From Paenibacillus sp. oral taxon 786 str. D14 (lineage in GTDB: Bacteria > Bacillota > Bacilli > Paenibacillales > Paenibacillaceae): a stretch of 30,086 bases of DNA. Below the pieces are notes generated by a model. The model saw only the letters and a program-made list of their open reading frames with translations, did not search any database and was not told where the DNA came from. The stretch spans positions 254,082 to 284,167 of the forward strand of contig NZ_GG695972.1 of assembly GCF_000159955.1 (NCBI RefSeq). Direction: 5' to 3'. This document shows, in pieces, positions 15,870 through 23,687 of this stretch. Each line of letters starts with the position of its first letter. The first letter of the stretch is position 1. A program made the position numbers and the translations under genes.

Positions 15870-16778
15870 TTACGCCGCTGTTGCAAGGAACGGCTTCCGA
15901 TGGCGTGCGTTCTGGTGGCGTGCGATTAACTGGCGGTAAGGGATCGCAGGAATGGACAAGCACATCTGTAGCAGGTTCTGGCGCATCTCTTCCTCGGAAC
16001 AGGACATGCGCAGGTGACGGCGGACGGTGTACTCATTCAAATACGCCTGCAAATGTGTTAACCCCAAGGCGACATACGTGCGTCTGATCGAGTCCCTTGC
16101 TTGTCTCACGACTCTCCGTAAGGGCAGATACATCCGATAAACGAAAGGGAACCACCGCTTGGTTGAGGTATGGACGTCTACATGTTTGTTGATGAACGCG
16201 ACGAGATCGCACCGAGTAGCCCATTGCTCGCTTCCTCTTTTATGTGATACCAGTTGGATCTTCACTCGCCCGGGTTCACCAGACTCAGTTACCGTGCAAC
16301 CGGCGACGACTGCGGTGGCATAAGGTTGAGAAACTGGATGAAAACGGTTGGGATCCGTTCCATACTGATCGCGGTTCACCTTTACCTCTCCAGAGAGCAG
16401 ATTTCGGGCATCACATTCGCTGAGGCTATGGCGGATTTTGTGCAGCATGAGCCAAGCGGTCTTGTAGGTAACTTGGATTACCTGACTCAAACGGAGCGCC
16501 GAGATGCCGTCGGGAAGCAGGAACAGCTCCAAGGCTTGAAACCACTTCACCAGGGGCAGATGAGTTCTTTCAAATATGGTGCCAACCAAAGGCGAGGCTT
16601 GATAGCTGCATCTTCCACATTCAAACAAAGGAAGGCGACGGGAGGACACGCGGGTACATTCGGTAAAAGCGCAGCGCGGGCAGACGAAGCCGTTTGGCCA
16701 CTTCATAGCGATGATCGCCTCGATGCAGTCGGCCTCACTTTGAAAACGGCTGCTGATAGATTGAAGCTCCGGATTCAT
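15870..16778 (-). CDS. IS1595-like (ISXO2-type) transposase ORF, apparently lacking DDE residues
   Basis: This 302-residue protein has the IS1595 layout. An N-terminal helix (SEADCIEAIIAMKWPNGF) precedes a zinc ribbon with CPRC (Cys33, Cys36) and a later CGRC. Next come PLVKWFQALELFLL and TYKTAWLMLHKIR, and a C-terminal THLQAYLNEYTVRR segment like the family's KHLQxYLDEF. The positions where the family has VEVDETY and IEGFW carry VKVNRDQY and LRRVV, so the first Asp and the final Glu seem replaced. The frame is nevertheless intact over its full length. ATG 16778 is used; TTG 16790, seven bases after GGAGGG, is an alternative start. I see no terminal inverted repeats or target duplication. It may be an inactive or domesticated member. 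Confidence 0.75.
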   Translation of the reverse strand: MNPELQSISSRFQSEADCIEAIIAMKWPNGFVCPRCAFTECTRVSSRRLPLFECGRCSYQASPLVGTIFERTHLPLVKWFQALELFLLPDGISALRLSQVIQVTYKTAWLMLHKIRHSLSECDARNLLSGEVKVNRDQYGTDPNRFHPVSQPYATAVVAGCTVTESGEPGRVKIQLVSHKRGSEQWATRCDLVAFINKHVDVHTSTKRWFPFVYRMYLPLRRVVRQARDSIRRTYVALGLTHLQAYLNEYTVRRHLRMSCSEEEMRQNLLQMCLSIPAIPYRQLIARHQNARHRKPFLATAA

Positions 16779-16978
16779 ACCTAATTCCAAGTCCGATCCC
16801 TCCAATTCAAATTCCTCTAGTTCACTAAATACGCACGTACGTTCTCTTTTTTGTCATTATATCAAACATATGTTCGTTAATCAAGAAAAAAATCCCAGAT
16901 AACCATCTTATCTTCGTAAAAATCGGAATGATCAGCTCCACGGGCCACCTCATTTCAATCCCGTTCATGGATTTCCCA

Positions 16979-17221
16979 ATTCTGAGCAAAGGGGATAATC
17001 GTGCAAAGAGACTAGAAGAGATCCCGCATTCTGAAACAAAAGGGATATTCGTGCAATGAGGTGCAGTAAGAGGATCCCTTTTCTCGATCCCCATTCTGAT
17101 TAAAAGGGATAATGGTGCAAAGAGGTAGCTAGAAGACTCTCTTCCTAGATCCCCCAATTCTGAGCAAAGGGGATAATCGTGCAAAGAGGCGCAGCGAGAG
17201 GATCCCTTTATCGATCTCGCT
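16979..17221 (+). repeat. Four-copy imperfect direct repeat array (period about 65 bases)
   Basis: ATTCTGA starts recur at 16979, 17028, 17093 and 17157, giving spacings of 49, 65 and 64. Each copy continues with a conserved core reading approximately AARGGGATAATCGTGCAAAG, then an AG-rich arm and a GATCCC. GGGAT near the front and ATCCC near the end of each copy are complementary, so every unit can fold as a hairpin (best in unit 2, AAAAGGGAT with ATCCCTTTT). The first copy is shortened. The rest of 16779-17316 contains an AT-rich upstream region of the transposase gene (16806-16975) and a TATGGGGTGCTTTTTT tail, and no gene. Confidence 0.75.
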
Positions 17222-17316
17222 ATGGGGTGCTTTTTTATACAGGCCTAACAATGCAGGATTATAGTAGGGGAATGTTTAATATTAATTTTAAATAAATGCC
17301 TGGGAGGATGATCCTT

Positions 17317-18045
17317 TTGAGCGATATTATTAATTTTGCGCATCGCGGAGCTGCGGGGTATTACCCGGAGAACACGATGCTGGCTTTTGCCAAAGCGCTG
17401 GAGCTCGGGGCGACCGGTATCGAAACGGACGTGCAGATGACGCGTGACGGGGAGCTGGTCTTGATCCATGACGAGACGTTGCAGCGGACGGCAGGAACGC
17501 CGGAGTGGGTGAAGGATTTGACCTTGGCCGAAATCAAGCAACGGGAGGCGGGCTCCTGGTTCCACGAGGATTTTGCGGGCGAACGCATTCCGACGCTGGA
17601 GGAGCTGCTGGACCTAGTTCGGAACACGGACACGATCGTCAACCTCGAGTTGAAAACCGGCGTCGTCTTGTACCCCGGCATTGAGCAAAAGGTACTGGAT
17701 ACGGTACGCCGCTTTGGCTTAAGCGAACGGATCATCATTTCCAGCTTTAATCACTATTCTCTGGTCGAATGCAAAAAACTGGCTCCAGACATCCGTACCG
17801 GCATTTTGTACATGGAAGGCTTGTATGAACCGTGGGGTTATGCGAAGCGGGTGGGCGCGGAGGCGCTCCACGCTTACCAATATGCGCTGACGCCGGAGCT
17901 GGTGGCGGAAGCTAAGGCAAACGGAGTGGTTTATCATCCGTTTACGGTAAACGATTCGAAGCTGATGCAGGCGCTGATCGCGGCAGGCGTGGCCGGTATC
18001 ATTACCGATTACCCGGACCGCTTGGCAGAACTGCTGGCCAAATAA
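17317..18045 (+). CDS. Glycerophosphodiester phosphodiesterase (GDPD)
   Basis: This is a 242-residue TIM-barrel protein with the GDPD signature: HRG (His9, Arg10, Gly11), then PENTMLAF, then IETDVQMTRDGELVLIHD with Glu36 and Asp38 as metal ligands and His51 as the second catalytic His. It hydrolyses glycerophosphodiesters to sn-glycerol 3-phosphate and an alcohol. No signal peptide is present, so it is probably cytoplasmic. GGGAGG (17302-17307) is nine bases before TTG 17317, which I take as the start; the in-frame ATG 17308 is almost inside that site. The MFS gene begins 13 bases after the stop, so the two form an operon. The upstream region is the repeat array. Confidence 0.9.
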   Translation: MSDIINFAHRGAAGYYPENTMLAFAKALELGATGIETDVQMTRDGELVLIHDETLQRTAGTPEWVKDLTLAEIKQREAGSWFHEDFAGERIPTLEELLDLVRNTDTIVNLELKTGVVLYPGIEQKVLDTVRRFGLSERIIISSFNHYSLVECKKLAPDIRTGILYMEGLYEPWGYAKRVGAEALHAYQYALTPELVAEAKANGVVYHPFTVNDSKLMQALIAAGVAGIITDYPDRLAELLAK

Positions 18046-18058
18046 GGAGCGTGAACGG

Positions 18059-19288
18059 ATGAGAAAAACATGGCTGCTGGGTCTCGGTTTTTTTAGCATT
18101 AGCTTGACCTGGGCGCTGTACAATGCGTTTGTTCCGCTGTTTTTGGACGATTATTTGAAGAGCGCCGCGATGATCGGGTTTATGATGACGATCGATAATT
18201 ATTTCGCCATTGTATTGCAGCCATGGATTGGACACCGCAGTGATAAGACGAATACCCGATACGGACGGCGGATGCCTTATCTGCTGATTGGCATGCCGTT
18301 AGGTGCTGTGTTTGCGGCTTTGATCCCTTGGCATACCGGGTTTGTGACGCTTGTTTTGTTCATGGTGTTAATGAATTTGTCGATGAGCTTGTTCCGCGCG
18401 CCGACGGTTGCACTTATGCCTGACATTACGCCGGAGCCGCAGCGGACCAAAGCAAACGGCATTATCAACTTCATGGGCGGCATCGGCTCAGTGCTGGCCT
18501 TTGGCATCGGCTCTCAGCTCTACGGGATCGGCTCGTATATGCCGTTTCTGTTTGCCGGAGTTGTTATGTTAATTTGTTTGTTCGTACTGAAGACGGTTAT
18601 CCGTGAACCAGCGGCAGCGTTCGTGACGGGGTTCGCCGGGAACAACGCGGCCGGAGAGAACCCGAAACCGCAGATTCGCATCAAGGACCAGCTTGACAAG
18701 ACGACGGTACTGATTTTGGGGGCCATCTTCTTCTGGTTTGTGGCCTATCAAGGCGTTGAGGCATTGTTCACGTTGTATGGTACCAAGCAGATTGGGATGA
18801 GCGATGCTGAAGCTTCTTTTTCGTTGACGTTCTTCTCGCTTGCGTTCCTGTTATTTGCTTTGCCAAGCGGTTGGCTGGGAGCTCGTTATGGGAAAAAAGC
18901 GATCATCTCCACCGGAGTTGCCGGATTGTTTGTTGTCTTCGGCGTCATGATTTTCGTTGATTCCGTCCTGTGGCTGCGGCTGCTGCTTATTGTCGGGGGC
19001 ATTTTCTGGGCGTGCATCAACATCAACTCTTACCCGTGGGTTGTCTCCACCGGGCGGGAGGAGAGCATCGGGACGCGTACGGGGATCTATTATTTCGTTT
19101 CGTCCCTGGCCGCGATTACGTCGCCTCCGCTGCTCGGCTGGGTGATCGACGTGTTTGGTTATCCGGCGCTGTTCATCAGCGCATCCGCGGGGATGCTGCT
19201 GGCGCTGTGCTGCCTTTTCGGTATCCCCCGGGAGCAGCAGCGCTCAGGTAAGGAGCCGTTCGATCAGGCGCCCATCGGCATGAAATAA
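18059..19288 (+). CDS. MFS transporter (SLC45/GPH-like sugar symporter type)
   Basis: This 409-residue protein has about twelve membrane segments. The loop 2-3 sequence HRSDKTNTRYGRRMPYLLIG is typical of SLC45/SUC- and GPH-like sugar symporters, where the charged DKTNTRYGRR motif replaces the standard MFS loop. AAGGAG about nine bases upstream supports ATG 18059. Co-transcription with a GDPD gene suggests uptake of a glycerol-phosphate-related or glycoside compound, but the sequence does not reveal the substrate. The gene ends 19 bases before a bidirectional terminator. Confidence 0.87.
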   Translation: MRKTWLLGLGFFSISLTWALYNAFVPLFLDDYLKSAAMIGFMMTIDNYFAIVLQPWIGHRSDKTNTRYGRRMPYLLIGMPLGAVFAALIPWHTGFVTLVLFMVLMNLSMSLFRAPTVALMPDITPEPQRTKANGIINFMGGIGSVLAFGIGSQLYGIGSYMPFLFAGVVMLICLFVLKTVIREPAAAFVTGFAGNNAAGENPKPQIRIKDQLDKTTVLILGAIFFWFVAYQGVEALFTLYGTKQIGMSDAEASFSLTFFSLAFLLFALPSGWLGARYGKKAIISTGVAGLFVVFGVMIFVDSVLWLRLLLIVGGIFWACININSYPWVVSTGREESIGTRTGIYYFVSSLAAITSPPLLGWVIDVFGYPALFISASAGMLLALCCLFGIPREQQRSGKEPFDQAPIGMK

Positions 19289-19307
19289 ATTGATATCTCT
19301 GTGATGT

Positions 19308-19363
19308 AAAAAACAGCGGGGGTCCCAGCGCGGCGAAGCGTTTGGGAGACCCGCTGTTTTTTT
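19308..19363. terminator. Bidirectional terminator between the MFS gene and ycnI
   Basis: ACAGCGGG (19313-19320) pairs with CCCGCTGT (19350-19357), and TCCCA/TGGGA form an inner stem. An A run precedes the stem and a T run follows it, so it can stop transcripts from both convergent genes. Confidence 0.9.
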
Positions 19364-19366
19364 GTG

Positions 19367-20146
19367 TCAAGCGTGCTTGCGTCTGACGCGTAAAGCCAGC
19401 CCTAAAGCGACCAGCGATACGAGCAGCGCGCAAGCCGAAAGTACAAGGGCCGTCGTGCCGGCCGAGGAACCACTGCCACTGTCGTTGGACAGAGGCGCGG
19501 AGGAGGCTTCGGTGTCTGAACCGTTCGATTCCGTAGTATTGGCTGCAGCACCTTCATTGGCGCTGCCGTGATCATGCCCGGCGTCCTCCGTGGTGCCCGC
19601 CCCGGCGTCCACTCCGGTGTGGGAACCGGCAATATCCGCGGCACCTTCCGCGGCGCTCACCACCGTCAGCGAATGGGGCCGATCGGTACCTTCCGCGCCG
19701 GTCCATTCCACGACGCTGCCGTCGCTGTAATATTGGAAGGCATCCCAGGCTAGTTCCGCGGGTTCGCCGGGATTTTGTACAACGAATTCAAACTGCTGGA
19801 ACTCGCCGGGGCCGATGCCAGCGCCTTCGGCCGTCCAGGTGACGGCCGTGACCGTTCCATCTTCCGCGATCGTCAGTTCTACGCTCCAGTCCGGTAAGGG
19901 ACGGTACTGTTTGAAGGCGACGCCGTCTGGGATCTTTAGCGCGACTTTCACCGTGTTGACGTCTTTTTCAACAGGTACTTTAAGGCTGTAGGTTTCCCAG
20001 GCTCCCGGGGCGGATTGGCTTGGCTTAACCGTTACGTGTGCGCCGGCCGTGGCGGTGAAGAAAGCGAAAGTCAGGACCCACACAATAGCGGAACCGGCTG
20101 CGTAACGCCAAAACGTTTTTTTCAAATTACATATTGGATTCAACAT
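19367..20146 (-). CDS. ycnI: YcnI-type copper-binding protein (DUF1775)
   Basis: This 259-residue protein has a signal peptide (about residues 1-36, ending AGA) and a mature N-terminus HVTVKPSQSAPGAWETYSLKVP, the YcnI start. His37 is the first mature residue, which in YcnI coordinates Cu(II) together with acidic and aromatic residues. A beta-sandwich DUF1775 domain spans about residues 37-175, followed by a Ser/Ala/Thr/Gly-rich linker with an HDHG patch and a C-terminal membrane anchor ending RRKHA. It probably hands copper to or from the membrane transporter YcnJ on the outer face. AAAGGAG lies about ten bases before ATG. It is the second gene of the ycnJ-ycnI unit, 36 bases behind ycnJ. Confidence 0.9.
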   Translation of the reverse strand: MLNPICNLKKTFWRYAAGSAIVWVLTFAFFTATAGAHVTVKPSQSAPGAWETYSLKVPVEKDVNTVKVALKIPDGVAFKQYRPLPDWSVELTIAEDGTVTAVTWTAEGAGIGPGEFQQFEFVVQNPGEPAELAWDAFQYYSDGSVVEWTGAEGTDRPHSLTVVSAAEGAADIAGSHTGVDAGAGTTEDAGHDHGSANEGAAANTTESNGSDTEASSAPLSNDSGSGSSAGTTALVLSACALLVSLVALGLALRVRRKHA

Positions 20147-20182
20147 GGCTAAATCTCCTTTGATCGTAGTTTGATAACCTCT

Positions 20183-21892
20183 CTACGGATTTCCTATTAC
20201 CAGCTCTGTATCGTAATCGTAACTGTCCAGTGAACTCGTCAAAATATGGACGTGTACGTTCCAACGGCCGCCCATCGTAATCAATTCGCTCACCTCGGGA
20301 GGGGAGCCGCCGGGGAAGAGGATTTCTATTGTGCCCATATCCATCTCCTTTGACGTCAGCTCCAGCGTCACTTGGTCCACATCGTTGCGGGGTTGTCCAT
20401 CCAGACCCAGCACGTTCACCTGAAAGGTGTTGGTGCCTGCGACGTTTGGAGTTATGTGGATCGTGACCTTTGTCCCGTCATCCAGTTGATGGGTCAGAGC
20501 AGCGGGACCGGGGAATGCAGCAGCCGTGGGCAAGTTCGCCAGGACAGCAGCCAATAGAAGGACAGCCAGTCCAGTCCCCAATTCGGTCCATACGCCGGCG
20601 GCGCTCAGCGGCTTTCTTGCCTGTCTTCTGCGCAGGAAGGAGCAACCTCCGAGCAGCAGGCAGATCAGGGTCAGGGCAATTTTGGCCAACAGTACAAGAC
20701 CATACGTCGTATGCGTAAGCGAGTACAGCGTTGGCACGTGCAGCAAGCTCCCATACACGCCAGAGAGTAACAGGATGGCTACCATAATGAAGGCGAGTAT
20801 GGAAAAACGCCGAACCGTCTGCCAAGACAGGGGAAGTTGCGACGGTGCAGAATGCCGGGCCTCTTCTTTTTTAGCGGATGGCTGAGTTGCTGCCGGAAGC
20901 AAAAACGCTAAAGCGCCAACACCGCCCAACCAGATCAACGATGAGGCCAAGTGCAGGAAGTCCGCCGTTATGGCAGGTCCTCGCAGGTCTGCCGTGGCGG
21001 CATGCCCGATAAATGCCTTGGAGAGCAGCAGCCCTAAGCCAAGCAGCATAGCCCCAAGCAAAGGAAGCTGAGACGGTCGGTTGCTTCTGCTGGCGCGCAG
21101 CAGGTACAGCGTCCATAAGAGCAAACCTCCCAGCAATAGGAGCTGAACCTTCCAAATCTCCCCGAAGGTGGTATACACGAGCGTTTGCCGCCAAAGCGCC
21201 GGATCAAACGCTTCTCTCCATCCCCCTCCTGCATCGTCAGCGGTTTGCTGCGGCAAACTAAGCAGAATGCCGGCGGAGGAAGCGATCAGCCCGCTCAGCC
21301 ACATGACTCGGCTGCGCCGCTTCAAACGTTCGGGCCAGGCATTGTCCAGACGGGGAAGAAGCCACGCATGAAAGACGACCGCCCCAAGATAGCCCGCCAT
21401 TCCGCCATAAAATAACCAGCGGACAATCAGCAGGCTCCAGCCCGGGAACGAGCTGCCACTATCCGTCGTTGGATGGACCGGGGGCCCGCTCTCCATGCCC
21501 TGATCGCCGCGCCCGATCTGAAACGGAATCGTACCGGAGATGGTGTGTCCATCGCCGGAAACCACGTTCCATTTTGCCGTATACAGCCCCTCCGGCAAAT
21601 TCGGCTGCAAGGAGACGGTCAGCCGGGACGGCTTCTGGGGATCGATTTCCGCTTCTCCATCCGTTACGTCATCTCCGTTTGGACCGATGACCTCGAGTTT
21701 ATGGAAGCCTGCCTCAATAGGTTCATTAAACTCGATGACGATCATCTCAGGGGACGTATCTAATGTCTCGTTTGCCGCCGGATTGGAAGAAACGACATAC
21801 GCGTGGGCAAAAGCAGAAGTTGGTGCTAGTACGAGAAGGATGATGCAAGCGGCAACCGCGAAACATGTCCATTTACGAAGAAATATTTTCAA
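20183..21892 (-). CDS. ycnJ: Copper transport protein YcnJ (CopC-CopD fusion)
   Basis: This 569-residue protein has a signal peptide ending AFA, then HAYVVSSNPAANETLDTSP, the CopC domain (about residues 30-125), where His30 at the mature N-terminus and the GDGHTISG His bind Cu(II). A CopD membrane domain with about eight helices (about 150-475) follows, and a C-terminal YtkA-like beta domain. In B. subtilis, ycnJ is needed for growth under copper limitation, consistent with copper import. The start is TTG at 21890-21892 behind GAGG; the nearby ATG 12 bases upstream is in another frame and soon stops. A Fur-family-like box lies about 40 bases upstream. ycnI follows and is probably co-transcribed. 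Confidence 0.9.
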   Translation of the reverse strand: MKIFLRKWTCFAVAACIILLVLAPTSAFAHAYVVSSNPAANETLDTSPEMIVIEFNEPIEAGFHKLEVIGPNGDDVTDGEAEIDPQKPSRLTVSLQPNLPEGLYTAKWNVVSGDGHTISGTIPFQIGRGDQGMESGPPVHPTTDSGSSFPGWSLLIVRWLFYGGMAGYLGAVVFHAWLLPRLDNAWPERLKRRSRVMWLSGLIASSAGILLSLPQQTADDAGGGWREAFDPALWRQTLVYTTFGEIWKVQLLLLGGLLLWTLYLLRASRSNRPSQLPLLGAMLLGLGLLLSKAFIGHAATADLRGPAITADFLHLASSLIWLGGVGALAFLLPAATQPSAKKEEARHSAPSQLPLSWQTVRRFSILAFIMVAILLLSGVYGSLLHVPTLYSLTHTTYGLVLLAKIALTLICLLLGGCSFLRRRQARKPLSAAGVWTELGTGLAVLLLAAVLANLPTAAAFPGPAALTHQLDDGTKVTIHITPNVAGTNTFQVNVLGLDGQPRNDVDQVTLELTSKEMDMGTIEILFPGGSPPEVSELITMGGRWNVHVHILTSSLDSYDYDTELVIGNP

Positions 21893-22206
21893 TCGAATTC
21901 ATCCTCAATTCAGATAGTCTATGAGCTTCCTCACAATGATTACCATTTTACATGGATTAATTACGCCTGAGTATGACTAGAATGGGCCATATCGCACCCT
22001 AATCTCTGTCTAATTGTGTCTGATTTGTGAAGCTCGGCTAGCCAAGATTTGCATAAAACGTAAAAAGATTTGCACAAATATGCAGAATGTTTAAACAAAA
22101 ACACTAACCTTGCATGTAAACTATTTAAAAAATGATTAGGGTCAATTACAATGGGGGTTAGTCTATGGGTTATGACGAGTTTGACCATAATGAAGGGGGA
22201 TATTAA
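21893..22206. other. Divergent intergenic region between ycnJ and ddh
   Basis: This is an AT-rich interval of 314 bases between two genes that point away from each other, so it should hold both promoters. I see a Fur-family-like box at 21931-21945, a TTGCAT at 22110-22115 with only a poor -10 (TGATTA) 17 bases after it, and the repeated TTTGCA words near 22048 and 22070. No open frame here has a convincing ribosome binding site. Confidence 0.5.
21931..21945 (-). promoter_or_regulatory. Fur-family (Zur/Fur-like) operator candidate upstream of ycnJ
   Basis: Read on the minus strand the site is TGGTAATCATTGTGA. It matches the Fur box TGATAATNATTATCA and the Zur box TCGTAATNATTACGA equally, at 11 of 14 positions each. 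It lies about 40-55 bases before the ycnJ start, where a repressor would act. Which Fur-family member would bind is not clear from the sequence. Confidence 0.4.
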
Positions 22207-23181
22207 GTGGCAACAATTAATGTCGGTATCGTAGGTTACGGAAATTTGGGACGGGGCGTGGAAATGGCGCTGAAACAGAATCCCGATTTTCAACTGAAAG
22301 CGATTTTTTCGCGCAGACAACCGGACGAGGTGGCAGCCGCTAGCGGCGTGGTTCATATTTCCGAAATTGAAAAATATAAAGGTGAAATCGACGTAATGAT
22401 CCTGTGCGGCGGGTCGGCTACAGATCTGCCGGAGCAAGGGCCGCAATTGGCGGCGATGTTTAATACTGTCGATAGCTTTGATACGCATGCGAGAATTCCG
22501 GAATACTTTGCAAAAGTCAATGAAGCAGCGGAGAAAGCAGGAACGGTCAGCGTCATTTCGACCGGATGGGATCCTGGCTTGTTCTCGCTGAACCGGCTTC
22601 TGGCCGAATCGGTGCTGCCGGAAGGAAAAGACTACACGTTCTGGGGCAAAGGCGTCAGCCAAGGGCACTCCGATGCGATTCGCCGCGTGGCGGGCGTGAA
22701 GAACGGCGTTCAGTATACGATTCCGGTTGAGGCGGCGGTTGAGCGTGTGCGCCAAGGCGAAAATCCAGAATTGTCCACTCGCGAAAAACACCTACGCGAA
22801 TGCTTCGTCGTTGCGGAGGAAGGGGCGGATCTGGCGAAGATTGAGCAGGAGATCAAGTCGATGCCAAACTATTTTGCGGATTACGACACAATTGTTCACT
22901 TCATTAGTGAGGAAGAATTGAAGGCGAACCACTCCGCGATGCCGCACGGCGGTATGGTGCTGCGCAGCGGCCGGACCGGCGCAAACAGCACGCAGCTGAT
23001 CGAGTTCAGCCTGAAGCTGGACAGCAATCCGGAATTTACGGCTAGCGTGCTGGTTGCATACGCCCGCGCAGCGTACAAGCTATCGCAAGCTGGAGAGTCG
23101 GGGGCGAAAACAGTCTTCGATATTCCGTTCGGCCTGTTGTCGCCGAAATCGCCGGAGCAACTGCGTAAAGAGCTGTTGTAG
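22207..23181 (+). CDS. ddh: meso-Diaminopimelate D-dehydrogenase
   Basis: The 324-residue protein starts with a Rossmann motif (VGIVGYGNLGRGVEMAL, residues 6-22) and carries the Ddh-type segments SFDTHARIPEYF, STGWDPGLFSLNRLL and GKGVSQGHSDAIRRVAGVKNGVQYTIP that form the substrate site. The enzyme aminates L-tetrahydrodipicolinate with ammonium and NADPH to give meso-diaminopimelate in one step, bypassing the succinyl or acetyl branches, for peptidoglycan and lysine synthesis. GTG 22207 lies six bases after GAAGGGGGA. The length matches the family. It is a single gene with a terminator-like hairpin downstream. The dehydrogenase route is patchily distributed in Firmicutes, so lineage-specific acquisition is possible but not shown. 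Confidence 0.93.
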   Translation: MATINVGIVGYGNLGRGVEMALKQNPDFQLKAIFSRRQPDEVAAASGVVHISEIEKYKGEIDVMILCGGSATDLPEQGPQLAAMFNTVDSFDTHARIPEYFAKVNEAAEKAGTVSVISTGWDPGLFSLNRLLAESVLPEGKDYTFWGKGVSQGHSDAIRRVAGVKNGVQYTIPVEAAVERVRQGENPELSTREKHLRECFVVAEEGADLAKIEQEIKSMPNYFADYDTIVHFISEEELKANHSAMPHGGMVLRSGRTGANSTQLIEFSLKLDSNPEFTASVLVAYARAAYKLSQAGESGAKTVFDIPFGLLSPKSPEQLRKELL

Positions 23182-23259
23182 GCAGAAGATTCCGCATACA
23201 GCGGGCGCGGCTTCATTTGTTTCGTCTATCTATGCGATAAATAGCATAAATATTGAGGT

Positions 23260-23314
23260 AAGAGGTTGTCCTGAAGGCAAGGGAGGTTTTGCTTAGGGGC
23301 AGCCTCTTTGTTTG
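23260..23314 (+). terminator. Terminator-like hairpin downstream of ddh
   Basis: AAGAGGTTGTCC (23260-23271) pairs with GGGCAGCCTCTT (23297-23308) through 12 pairs, two of them G-U, with a 25-base loop and a TTTGTTT tail. It lies about 80 bases after the ddh stop. Confidence 0.55.
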
Positions 23315-23350
23315 GTCTCAATCAAAAATGTCACGAAAACGTCACATTCT

Positions 23351-23366
23351 CCCTTGATATCAAGGG
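23351..23366. promoter_or_regulatory. Perfect 16-base palindrome upstream of qoxA
   Basis: CCCTTGATATCAAGGG is its own reverse complement. It lies between a GTCAC direct repeat (23330 and 23341) and the Fnr/Rex-like site. It does not match a consensus I know; it could be an operator or chance. Confidence 0.35.
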
Positions 23367-23404
23367 GAGATGTGGGGGTGTGAAGCAAAACGTAACACGA
23401 AATA

Positions 23405-23422
23405 TTGTGAACCGAATCACAA
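23405..23422. promoter_or_regulatory. Fnr/Rex-like operator upstream of qoxABCD
   Basis: TTGTGAACCGAATCACAA contains TGTGA, six bases, TCACA, an exact match to the Bacillus Fnr consensus. It also fits the Rex consensus TTGTGAANNNNTTCACAA with one mismatch. Both regulators sense oxygen or NADH status and control respiratory genes, which fits the oxidase operon downstream. The distance to the qoxA start is about 300 bases, so it could also serve a promoter further upstream. Confidence 0.5.
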
Positions 23423-23472
23423 AATACGGATTATCTATGACAATTCTGCGAACTCTGGTAGGCTGAGACCGC

Positions 23473-23481
23473 ATTGTGAAC
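23473..23481 (+). promoter_or_regulatory. Second ATTGTGAAC half-site (ResD/Rex-like)
   Basis: ATTGTGAAC at 23473-23481 repeats the left arm of the site at 23404-23412, 69 bases apart. The word resembles the ResD half-site TTTGTGAAT. The right side here (AATTATCAAA) is a poor palindrome partner, so only the half-site is supported. Confidence 0.3.
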
Positions 23482-23571
23482 AATTATCAAAATCGCCGAT
23501 TTTTCCGGATAATGGCCGAAAATCGTCTTAAATCAACTTTTCATGCGATGTAAAGGATAAAAGTCACACTA

Positions 23572-23592
23572 TATAATGTAATAATTTTACAT
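23572..23592 (+). promoter_or_regulatory. Candidate qoxA -10 box with overlapping inverted repeat
   Basis: TATAAT at 23572-23577 is a perfect -10; the -35 position 17 bases upstream (TGTAAA) is weak, which suggests an activator-dependent promoter. ATGTAA (23576-23581) and TTACAT (23587-23592) form a 6-base inverted repeat across the expected transcription start. The rest of 23182-23720 holds the features listed here and no gene. Confidence 0.4.
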
Positions 23593-23662
23593 AATTAACA
23601 TTCTATATGAATTGTTATTCAATCCCCCCTTTCCTAACATAAAAGTAGCTGATCGAACGAAG

Positions 23663-23687
23663 CCATTCCCGAAGCCTTGGGGGATGG
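23663..23687 (+). other. Hairpin in the qoxA leader
   Basis: CCATTCCC (23663-23670) pairs with GGGGATGG (23680-23687) through eight pairs, one G-U, with a nine-base loop, ending 33 bases before the qoxA start. No T tract follows, so it is not a terminator; a stabilising or translational role is possible. Confidence 0.35.

Noticed and set aside
15727..15939. Short plus-strand frame rich in Lys and Arg
   Set aside because: It runs into the antisense of the transposase gene and has no ribosome binding site.
16254..16784. Plus-strand frame of 176 codons opposite the transposase
   Set aside because: It is antisense to the zinc-ribbon transposase ORF, which has clear family motifs.
16825..17184. 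Minus-strand open frame of 119 codons through the repeat array
   Set aside because: It arises from translating the repeats; it has no ribosome binding site or recognisable domain.
16979..17221. Repeat array considered as a CRISPR
   Set aside because: The spacing is irregular (49, 65, 64), the supposed spacers are themselves similar to one another, and no cas gene is near.
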